From Minicystis rosea (GTDB taxonomy: Bacteria > Myxococcota_A > Polyangia > Polyangiales > Polyangiaceae): a DNA stretch of 64,000 bases. Under the pieces are notes generated by a model. That model searched no databases. It was not told where the DNA came from and saw only the letters and a program-made list of their open reading frames with translations. Location: contig CP016211.1 of assembly GCA_001931535.1 (NCBI GenBank), positions 2,198,501 to 2,262,500 of the forward strand. Direction: 5' to 3'. A program made the translations under genes and the position numbers. Below are positions 57,033-64,000 of this stretch, piece after piece (position 1 is the stretch's first letter; each line of letters starts with the position of its first letter).

Positions 57033-60014
57033 ATGGCGAGTGAGGACGGGCTCCCCGAGGCCATTCGCATCCGGTCCGTCGGTCCCGTGTCGGGCGCCGC
57101 CGTCGCATGGCGGGCGCAGGGGCGCGTGCGGCTCACCATCATCGCCAAGACGACGCTGCTCATGGCGCCCGGCGAGCCGATGGTGCTCGCCGAGCCCGAG
57201 CCCATCTTTCGCACCGACCAAAACCACCGCGACGATCCCAAGCTGAGCGTGCGGCTCCCGCGCGAGGCCGCGCCATATCTGCCGCACGCCGACGTGATGC
57301 TCACGGGCCACGCGTGCGCGCCCGAAGGATCGCAGGCGACGGCGCTCGCCGTGCGCTTCGCCGTCTATCGCGGCGACGCGCTGCTCGACAAAACCATCCA
57401 CGTCTACGGCGATCGCAAGAGCGGCAGCGACCCTGCGCCCTTCGAGCGCATTCCGCTCATGTACGAGCGCGCCTACGGCGGGCCCGCGTTCGACGACAAC
57501 CCGCTCGGCACGGGCCACGAGGGGCGCGGCAAAGCCCCTAACCTGATCCACCCCGCCGACCCTGCGTTTCCCGCGTGCTTCGCGCCCATCTCGCGCATCT
57601 GGCCGGCGCGGCGCCGCCTGCTCGGCAAGCTCGATCGCAAGCAGCTCGACCTGCCCATCGCCGAGATCCCAGACGGCTTCGACTGGACCTATTTCAACGC
57701 CGCGCCGATGGATCAGCGCACGGCCCATCTGCAAGGCGACGAGTGGGTGGTGCTCGAAGGCATGCACCCGGTGCATCAAGGCATCCAATCGCGTCTCCCC
57801 GACGTGCGCGCGATGGCCCGCGTCTTCGGCATCGCCGACGGCGGCGGCGGCCACCGCGTGCCGCTCGTCGCCGACATGATGCACATCGACGCGGACGATC
57901 TCGTGTGCACGCTGGTCTTCCGCCAGAGCTTCCCGTTGCCGAGCGTGGAAGCGCTCGCGGCGGTGCGGATCGATGTCGGCGTCGAAGCCTCCGGTCAATC
58001 CATCGAGTGGCCCGCGCCGCCGGCGCCTCCCTCCGCTGCCGTCAGCGCGCCCGTGTCCGCGCCGTCCGAATCGGAGCCGAAGCCGCGCATCGAGGCGCCG
58101 GCCCCCATGGCAGAGGCGACGCCGTCCTCGAAATGGGAAGGCACGATGGCGATCCCCGCCGACGGCGCGCCGGTCGCGTCGACGCGCAAACCGCTTCCTT
58201 TCGTGCCGAAGCCCGAGGGCGCGGCCGATCCTGCGCCGGCCGCGCCCGCTCGTGTGGATGTCGCGCCCGCTCCCGCGGAGAGCGCGTCGTCGAAATGGGA
58301 AGGCACGATGGCGATCGCGGCCGACAGCGCGCCGGCCGCGTCGACGCGCAAGCCGCTGCCATTCGTGCCGAAGCCGGAAGGCGCTGCCGATGCTGCACGT
58401 GCCGATGCTGCACGTGCCGATGCTGCACCTGCTCGTGTGGATGTCGCGCCCGCGTCGGTACGGAGCGCGCCGGCGCAAAGCACATCATCGAATTGGGAAG
58501 GCACGCTGGACCTCTCCGGGAGCGTGCCGGTCGCAGCGACGGGCAAGCCTATGCCTTTCGCGCCGAGGCCGGATGGATCCGTCGCCGAGCCGGCGGTGTC
58601 CGAGATGCCGATCGAGCCTGCGGCGCCCTCTCCCGGCCGCGCGCGCACGGTGTCGCTCTCGCTCGGTGAAGACGAGATCGCGAACGTTCGCAGCCTGCCT
58701 TTCGTGCCCGGTCAGGCCGTGTTGCCGCCGTCGGCGCCGCTGCCTCCGCGTCCCACGCGCTCTGACGGGAGCAAAGGCCCTCTCGATGGAACGGTCACGC
58801 TGACGGAGCGGACCCTTCAAACGAGACCGCGGCCGCTTCCTTTCGGGAAGCGCGCGCCCGCGCAGGATCCGCTGCCCAGCGCGCCCATCGACGTCCCGAG
58901 CGCCGTTCCGGCCGTTACGTCGATCGAGCCCGAGCCTCCGCCCGCGCGACCGAAGCCTTCGCCGCGCGCGTCGAACACCGCCCTCGGCATCGAGCTCTTC
59001 CACGAAGGCCCGCTCTCCATCGGCGTGGTCCCGTGGGGAATCGTGCCGTCACGCGATTGCATCACCGTGATCGCCAAAGCGACCTGCGATCTCGCGGCCG
59101 ATGGCCCCGCGGTGCTGCGCCCCCGCGCCGAGCCGCTCTCGACCGAGCTTCGCGCCGAGCACGAGGTGCCCGCGCGCCTCGTTCATCCCTCGGATCTCGT
59201 GCCCTTCAAGGTCCGCGCCGATGTCGTGCTCGTCGGTCACGCCCATGCGCCCAAGGGATCGGCGCCCTCGGCGGACTTGGCCTTTCGCTTCGGCCGGAGC
59301 GCAGGCGGTTTCGAGCGCCGTCTGCGCGTCTTCGGCGATCGCCGCTGGAAGCGCGACGGCGCCGCGCTTCGGCCCGCGGATCCGGCGCCCTTCGCGCGCA
59401 TTCCGGTGGCCTACGAGCGTGCCTATGGTGGCCCGCGATTCTCGGCCAACCCGGTGGGCCTCGGTCATCCCGAGCCTTTGCGCTCGATGCCGAGCGGGCC
59501 TCCCAACCTCGAGGATCCCGATCGCTTGTTGCTCTCCGCCAAGCAGCCGTCGCGGCCCGCGTGCTTCGCGCCCATGCCCCTCGCGTGGAAGGCCTCGTCC
59601 TCGCGTCGCGACGGCGCGCTCTGTCTCGCCGAAGAGCTCGATTGGATGCGCTTCCAAGCGGCGCCGCGGGCCCAGCAGCTCGCCTTCCTCCGCGGCGACG
59701 AGCCGTTCGAGATCGAAGGCATGCACCCGAAGCACGCCTCGATCAAAGGCACGCTCCCCGGCGTACGCGCGCGTTGCTTCGCCGCGTTCCGGCCCGAGGC
59801 CGGCGGTCGCTTCGACGAGATCGTCCTCCACCTCGACACGGTGGTGATCGACGCCGACGCGATGACCATGAGCCTCGTGTGGCGCGGCGCGGTGCCCGTG
59901 CCCGACGAGCAGAAGCCGCCGATCACGTCGCTCCATTGGATCACGGAGAACGCGGCCGAGCCCGGGATTTCCGTCGAAGAAGCGCGCGCGACGCTCTTGC
60001 GTCCGCGGGCTTGA
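57033..60014 (+). CDS. Tandem DUF2169 protein linked to a VgrG gene
   Basis: 993 aa from ATG 57033. Two DUF2169 domains are visible (about 15-310 and 660-980). Each has the pattern TIIAKTTL / TVIAKATCDL, a GHA(C/H)AP strand, PFERIPLMYERAYGG / PFARIPVAYERAYGG, and EGMHP(V/K)H. The 340-residue linker holds repeated SSKWEGTMAI and STRKPLPFVPKPEG units (three copies plus variants) and a final PLPFGKR. DUF2169 proteins cluster with type VI secretion spike genes and are thought to help load effectors or adaptors. The gene is followed 47 bp later by VgrG on the same strand. No catalytic motif is seen. Confidence 0.85.
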   Translation: MASEDGLPEAIRIRSVGPVSGAAVAWRAQGRVRLTIIAKTTLLMAPGEPMVLAEPEPIFRTDQNHRDDPKLSVRLPREAAPYLPHADVMLTGHACAPEGSQATALAVRFAVYRGDALLDKTIHVYGDRKSGSDPAPFERIPLMYERAYGGPAFDDNPLGTGHEGRGKAPNLIHPADPAFPACFAPISRIWPARRRLLGKLDRKQLDLPIAEIPDGFDWTYFNAAPMDQRTAHLQGDEWVVLEGMHPVHQGIQSRLPDVRAMARVFGIADGGGGHRVPLVADMMHIDADDLVCTLVFRQSFPLPSVEALAAVRIDVGVEASGQSIEWPAPPAPPSAAVSAPVSAPSESEPKPRIEAPAPMAEATPSSKWEGTMAIPADGAPVASTRKPLPFVPKPEGAADPAPAAPARVDVAPAPAESASSKWEGTMAIAADSAPAASTRKPLPFVPKPEGAADAARADAARADAAPARVDVAPASVRSAPAQSTSSNWEGTLDLSGSVPVAATGKPMPFAPRPDGSVAEPAVSEMPIEPAAPSPGRARTVSLSLGEDEIANVRSLPFVPGQAVLPPSAPLPPRPTRSDGSKGPLDGTVTLTERTLQTRPRPLPFGKRAPAQDPLPSAPIDVPSAVPAVTSIEPEPPPARPKPSPRASNTALGIELFHEGPLSIGVVPWGIVPSRDCITVIAKATCDLAADGPAVLRPRAEPLSTELRAEHEVPARLVHPSDLVPFKVRADVVLVGHAHAPKGSAPSADLAFRFGRSAGGFERRLRVFGDRRWKRDGAALRPADPAPFARIPVAYERAYGGPRFSANPVGLGHPEPLRSMPSGPPNLEDPDRLLLSAKQPSRPACFAPMPLAWKASSSRRDGALCLAEELDWMRFQAAPRAQQLAFLRGDEPFEIEGMHPKHASIKGTLPGVRARCFAAFRPEAGGRFDEIVLHLDTVVIDADAMTMSLVWRGAVPVPDEQKPPITSLHWITENAAEPGISVEEARATLLRPRA

Positions 60015-60061
60015 GCCGCGCAGAATCGAACTCGTACCGCGCTCGCTTTGCGGAGGGCCTC

Positions 60062-62236
60062 TTGGCACAAGTCGAAGATCGGTTTCTCTTCTCCGTGACG
60101 GACGTGCCGCGCACGCTGCGGGTCGCGCGCTTCGCCGGCGTCGAAGCCCTGTGCGAGCTCTTTCATCTCGAAATCACATTCGCCAGCGAAGAAGGTGTGC
60201 TCGAGATCGAAGACGTCCTCGGCCGCACGGCGTGCCTCACGCTCATCGGCAAAGACGGCGACGATCGCTACGTGCACGGCGTGGTGAGCCGCTTCGAAGA
60301 GGGCGACGCCGGCAAGAAGGTGACGCTCTATCACGCCACCATCGTGCCCAACGTGTGGCGCCTCCAGCACCGCCACGACTGCCGCATCTTCCAAGAGATG
60401 ACCGCGCCCGAGATCGTGAAGAAGGTCCTCGAAGGCGCGCGCCTCGTGGCCGGAGACGATTTCCGCCTGGCCCTCCAAGGCAGCTATCGCACCCGCGAAT
60501 ACTGCGTTCAATACCGCGAGTCCGATTGGGCCTTCGTCTGTCGCCTGCTCGAGGAAGAGGGCATTGGTTGGTTCTTCGAGCACCACGCGGACAAGCACGT
60601 CCTCGTGCTCGTCGATCGCGCCGCCGGCCACTCGCCCATCGCCGGCGCGAACACGGTGCCCTTCCGCCCGCCGCTCGGCGCGCTCATGAGCGAAGAGCAC
60701 GTGAACCGCTTCCATTACGCCGGCGAAGTGCGCTCCGGCAAAATCACCGTCCGCGATTACAACTTCCAGAAACCCGCGCTCCTGCTCGAAGGCGAGGCGC
60801 GCGGCGCGGCCGACACCGATCTCGAGATCTACGATTACCCCGGCATCTACGAGGCTCCGTCGGAGGGGACCGACGTCGCGCAGATCCGGCTCGAAGAGCG
60901 GCAGGCCCTGCGCCGCGTGGGCGATGGAGAGAGCGCGTGCCCGCGCTTCGCACCCGGCTTCACCTTCACGCTCTCCGAGCACACCCGTGAAGGGTTGAAC
61001 CGCGGTTATCTGATCACGCGCCTCGAATACCAGGGATTCGAGCCCTCGATGGGCGAGGACGCGAGCCACGAAGGCGCGGTGGGCGCGACCTACGAAAACC
61101 GCTTCGAGTGCATCCCCTCCAACGTGCCCTTCCGCCCGGCCCGCGTGACGCCCAAGCCGGTCATGCGCGGCGTGCAGACGGCCATCGTCGTCGGCCCCTC
61201 CGGCGAGGAGATCTACACCGATCGTTTCGGCCGGGTGAAGGTGCAGTTCCACTGGGATCGGCTGGGAAAGAAGGACGAGCGCAGCTCCTGCTGGATGCGC
61301 GTGAGCCAAGTCTGGGCCGGTGAAGCCTGGGGCGCGATGCACATCCCGCGCGTGAATCAGGAGGTGATCGTCGACTTCCTCGAAGGCGATCCCGACCGTC
61401 CGCTCGTCGTGGGCCGCGTCTATCACGGCACGAACCTCCCGCCCCACACGCTCCCGTCGAACAAGACGATGAGCACCATCAAGTCCAACTCGACGCCCGG
61501 CGGCGGCGGCTTCAACGAGCTGCGCTTCGAGGACAAGAAGGGCTCCGAAGAGATCTTCCTCCACGGCCAGAAGGACATGAACGTCGTCATCGAGCACGAC
61601 GCGACACGGCGCGTGGGCCACGACGAGTCGCACCACGTCGAGCACGACCGCGCGCTCGAGGTCGACAACGATCAACGCGAGCACATCCACCACGATCGCA
61701 CCCGCAAGGTCGGCAACGACGAGACCGCCGAGATCGGCCACAACCGCACCATCAAGGTCGGCGCCGATCACGTCGAGACCATCAGCGGCAACATGTCGCA
61801 CGCGGTGACGAAGACGCGGACCGACGAGATCGGCGAAGACATGAGCTTCACCGTCGGCGGCAAGCTCGCCGTCGGCGTCACCTCGGCCGTGTCGCTCGAC
61901 ATGAGCGCGGACATGGCGCTCACCGTCGGCGGCGCCTCCACCGAAGAAGTGAAGCTCGACAAGGCCATCAAGGTCGGGACGAAGGTCGTCCTTCAGTGCG
62001 GCGACACCACCATCACGGTGGAGAAGAGCGGCGCCGTGAAGATCGAAGGAAAGAACATCGCCATCGACGCCGGCAGCGGCCCCATCAAGCTGAGCGGCCA
62101 GAGCATCGCCGTGAGCTCCTCCGGCGAAGTGAAAATCGAGGCCTCCGGCAAGGTCGAAGTCAAAGGCTCGGGGCAGATGAACATCGATGCTTCCGGGCCG
62201 GTGAAGCTCCGCGGGGCCAACGTCGGTATCAACTGA
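60062..62236 (+). CDS. vgrG: Type VI secretion spike protein VgrG (TssI)
   Basis: 724 aa from a TTG start with GGAGGG five bases upstream; the frame is open further upstream inside the DUF2169 gene. The gp27-like domain (RFLFSVTDVPRTLRVARFAG, FHLEITFASEE, LQGSYRTREYCVQYRESDWA, FVCRLLEEEGIGWFFEHH) and gp5-like OB/needle domain (DRFGRVKVQFHWDRLG, SCWMRVSQVWAGEAWGAMHI, PRVNQEVIVDFLEGDPDRPL) are complete. The C-terminus is a repeated needle (HHDRTRKVGNDETAEIGHNR) with DUF2345-like beta repeats and no fused effector. It forms the puncturing tip of the T6SS. No other tss gene is in the window. Confidence 0.94.
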   Translation: MAQVEDRFLFSVTDVPRTLRVARFAGVEALCELFHLEITFASEEGVLEIEDVLGRTACLTLIGKDGDDRYVHGVVSRFEEGDAGKKVTLYHATIVPNVWRLQHRHDCRIFQEMTAPEIVKKVLEGARLVAGDDFRLALQGSYRTREYCVQYRESDWAFVCRLLEEEGIGWFFEHHADKHVLVLVDRAAGHSPIAGANTVPFRPPLGALMSEEHVNRFHYAGEVRSGKITVRDYNFQKPALLLEGEARGAADTDLEIYDYPGIYEAPSEGTDVAQIRLEERQALRRVGDGESACPRFAPGFTFTLSEHTREGLNRGYLITRLEYQGFEPSMGEDASHEGAVGATYENRFECIPSNVPFRPARVTPKPVMRGVQTAIVVGPSGEEIYTDRFGRVKVQFHWDRLGKKDERSSCWMRVSQVWAGEAWGAMHIPRVNQEVIVDFLEGDPDRPLVVGRVYHGTNLPPHTLPSNKTMSTIKSNSTPGGGGFNELRFEDKKGSEEIFLHGQKDMNVVIEHDATRRVGHDESHHVEHDRALEVDNDQREHIHHDRTRKVGNDETAEIGHNRTIKVGADHVETISGNMSHAVTKTRTDEIGEDMSFTVGGKLAVGVTSAVSLDMSADMALTVGGASTEEVKLDKAIKVGTKVVLQCGDTTITVEKSGAVKIEGKNIAIDAGSGPIKLSGQSIAVSSSGEVKIEASGKVEVKGSGQMNIDASGPVKLRGANVGIN

Positions 62237-62257
62237 CCCATACCACGCAGCCTTTGA

Positions 62258-62277
62258 TGGCCCGCCGCTGCGGGCCA
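62258..62277 (+). terminator. Hairpin after vgrG
   Basis: Perfect 8-bp arms TGGCCCGC and GCGGGCCA enclose a CGCT loop, 22 bases after the stop. The GC-rich stem fits a terminator, but a T-tract is lacking. Confidence 0.55.
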
Positions 62278-62732
62278 CGCCTCGTTCCTCCCGATCACTG
62301 CGGCGCGCCCGCTCGAACGAAACCCGTTGCGCGAGTGCTTCCTCGCCAAGGACCGATTCCCGTCTCAACGATCCTCGTGAGCTCGAGCGATCCGCATGGG
62401 CCCGATGAGCACCTTCATCGCGACCACCGTGTCTTTCGCTTCCGCTTTGCGAGCATGGATTGGCTCATCATCCCCGATGATCGTGATTCTCATGCTGAAG
62501 CGCTGATCATCGCTCTTCGCTCTACCGCATCACGCGCTTTTCCACGCCGCCCCCGCCACGGATGACGAGGCCGCTCGGCCTCACCATGCTTCGCCTGCGG
62601 AGATCGGGGCGAGAGACCAAGCAAAGGCACCCGCCATCGAGCATGGCCAAGGAGGCTCGCGCGTCTCGTCTGTTGCGCGACGAATGAAGCGTTTTGCGCA
62701 CGGATCTCCCGATCTCGAAGGAAAGGGAGCAG
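62278..62732. other. Intergenic region before the bicupin gene
   Basis: 455 bp without a convincing gene. The frame continuing from 61996 to 62565 is Arg/Pro-rich and has no homologous features. A small inverted repeat ATCATC-CCC-GATGAT lies near 62465. GGGAG a few bases before 62733 is the ribosome binding site of the next gene. Confidence 0.6.
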
Positions 62733-63893
62733 ATGAAGACGAAGCTACTCTCGGTGATCGGCGCCCTGTTGGCGCTTCTGGCTGCAGCCTGGGTGGGGCT
62801 GGCCGCGGGCCGTCAGCCCACGCCTGCCGCCGCTGCGCTTCCCGCTGCCGAGGATGAAACGCTGCCTGCGTTCAAGTTCTCCCTCGGCGCGCAGAAGCTG
62901 CACATCTACGACGGGGGGACGGCAAAGCAGGTCACGGCGATCGATTTCCCCGTTTCGAAGTCGATTGCCGGCGTGCTCATGACGCTCGATGCAGGCGCTT
63001 TGCGGGAGCTCCATTGGCACGCCAACGCCGCGGAGTGGGCCTATGTCTTCGAGGGCAATGTCCGGGTGACCGTCTTCGATCCGGAGGGGCGGAGCGAGGT
63101 GGACGACCTGGAGCCGGGGGACCTCTGGTATTTCCCGCGCGGTCACGGGCATTCGCTCGAAGGGTTGGGGCCGGGGGCGACCAAGTTCATGCTCGTCTTC
63201 GACAATGGCTATTTCTCCGAGTTCGCCACGTTCAGCGTGACGGACTGGATCGCCCAGACTCCGAAGGAGATCGTGGCCAAGAACCTCGGTCTCTCCATCG
63301 AGGCGGTGGAGGCGTTTCCGCGAAAGGAAGTCTATATCTCCAAGGGGCCCATCCCGACGCCGCTGGAGAGGACCGAGGCGCACGGAGGCCCGCAGCCGGC
63401 GGCGCCGCTCAGCCACAAGTTCCGCCTCCTGGCGACGAGACCCGTGGTCTCGAGCCCGGTGGGCGAAGCGTGGCTCGCGTCTCAACGCGAGTTCCCGATC
63501 TCGACCACGATGACAGGCCTCTTCGTGCGCCTCCAGCCCGGCGGGCTCCGCGAGCTGCACTGGCATCCGAACGCCGACGAGTGGCAATACATCAGCAAGG
63601 GGAAGATGCGTTTGACGGTGTTCGCGTCGTCCGGTCGTTCGAGCGTGGTCGAGCTGGGCCCGGGGGACGTGGGCTTCGTGCCGATGGGCTACGGGCACGC
63701 GCTCGAGAACGTCGGTGACGAGCCGGCCGAGGCCCTCTTCGTCCTCAATTCGGGGAGCTACCAAGAGATCAGCTTCACCGCCTGGCTGGCCTCGAATCCT
63801 CGCTACCTGCTCGAGACCAACTTCGGTCTCCCGGCGGCGGTGATCGATCGACTCCCGCGCGCCGAGCGGTTCTTCGCCGGTCCCTCGGACTGA
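62733..63893 (+). CDS. Exported bicupin, oxalate decarboxylase-like
   Basis: 386 aa from ATG 62733 (GGGAG upstream). An N-terminal membrane or signal helix (LLSVIGALLALLAAAWVGLA) precedes two cupin domains. Cupin 1 has metal ligands H94, H96, E101 and H140 (RELHWHANAAEW, YFPRGHGHS). Cupin 2 has H276, H278, E283 and H322 (RELHWHPNADEW, GYGHALENV). The lid position that is SENST in B. subtilis OxdC reads SEFAT (162-166), keeping Ser and Glu; the second-domain Glu345 is also present. The family uses Mn to convert oxalate to formate and CO2 or to oxidise it. Export is unusual for bacterial OxdC; a different substrate is possible. Confidence 0.85.
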   Translation: MKTKLLSVIGALLALLAAAWVGLAAGRQPTPAAAALPAAEDETLPAFKFSLGAQKLHIYDGGTAKQVTAIDFPVSKSIAGVLMTLDAGALRELHWHANAAEWAYVFEGNVRVTVFDPEGRSEVDDLEPGDLWYFPRGHGHSLEGLGPGATKFMLVFDNGYFSEFATFSVTDWIAQTPKEIVAKNLGLSIEAVEAFPRKEVYISKGPIPTPLERTEAHGGPQPAAPLSHKFRLLATRPVVSSPVGEAWLASQREFPISTTMTGLFVRLQPGGLRELHWHPNADEWQYISKGKMRLTVFASSGRSSVVELGPGDVGFVPMGYGHALENVGDEPAEALFVLNSGSYQEISFTAWLASNPRYLLETNFGLPAAVIDRLPRAERFFAGPSD

Positions 63894-63990
63894 TATCGAG
63901 TCTGCACGGGCCGGCTCGGTCCGAACCGCGCATGATTCGGACACTGTGCATCGGGGAACGAATCCCATCCTCGCGCTGATATCGAGTCTG
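63890..63990. repeat. 15-bp direct repeat flanking the downstream intergenic DNA
   Basis: CTGATATCGAGTCTG occurs at 63890-63904, overlapping the bicupin stop codon, and again at 63976-63990, 86 bp later. Both copies are perfect and in the same orientation. The window ends ten bases on, so further copies cannot be seen. Confidence 0.7.
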
Positions 63991-64000
63991 TGTCGATCGG

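Overview
The window is GC-rich DNA with dense coding on both strands. It looks like a predatory or fruiting myxobacterium of the Polyangia type (Sorangium/Polyangium-like Myxococcota). The support is five Hanks-type Ser/Thr kinases, PEGA/TPR envelope proteins, Ser/Gly-rich secreted proteins, a MYXO-CTERM-like sorting tail, an FHA/sigma-54 activator, ECF sigma factors and a type VI secretion VgrG. No rRNA, tRNA or CRISPR array is visible. The taxonomy is inferred from protein families, not from a marker gene.

Layout. 0-10.6 kb: a truncated TPR/PEGA protein meets a zinc-finger Ser/Thr kinase tail to tail. Minus-strand genes follow (APC permease, SnoaL-like protein, WYL regulator, KamA radical-SAM aminomutase, lytic transglycosylase), then two small envelope proteins. 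10.6-20.1 kb: kinase plus PEGA protein, a minimal penicillin-binding transpeptidase, a GxQIG-repeat outer-surface protein overlapping an ECF sigma factor and its likely membrane regulator, and a thrombospondin-type-3/MYXO-CTERM protein. 20.35-22.03 kb: an apparently intact IS1182-type insertion sequence flanked by CTAG. 22.2-25.7 kb: a secreted lectin-like protein and a HEAT-repeat, vitellogenin-N-like protein. 25.8-31.7 kb: a minus-strand cassette of ECF sigma factor, membrane-anchored TPR-CHAT protease and secreted subtilase, the best candidate here for an undescribed signalling or proteolytic system. 32.0-32.3 kb: a 42-bp tandem repeat. 32.4-38.9 kb: a secreted CBM9/FG-GAP-like protein, then a YbjN-like/PspA/P-type Ca2+-ATPase operon. 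39.1-42 kb: a kinase followed after 2 bp by an FHA-AAA+-Fis activator. 43.5-48.2 kb: a giant kinase-STAND-TM-propeller protein. 48.2-51.7 kb: housekeeping genes nudC, a PLP threonine/serine dehydratase and nhaA. 52.1-56.9 kb: a kinase overlapping a TonB-dependent receptor that carries its own TPR and PEGA modules. 57-62.2 kb: a tandem-DUF2169 protein and VgrG. 62.7-63.9 kb: an exported bicupin oxalate-decarboxylase-like protein.

Two themes stand out. First, envelope sensing: most operons pair a kinase or sigma factor with a membrane or outer-membrane protein. Second, a small family of two-hairpin intergenic repeats occurs at three loci (4.4, 8.1 and 34.5 kb). It always lies 3' of a minus-strand gene in the same orientation, and one stem keeps its pairing through a compensatory C-G to T-A exchange. 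All functional statements come from reading motifs by eye; no database search was run.
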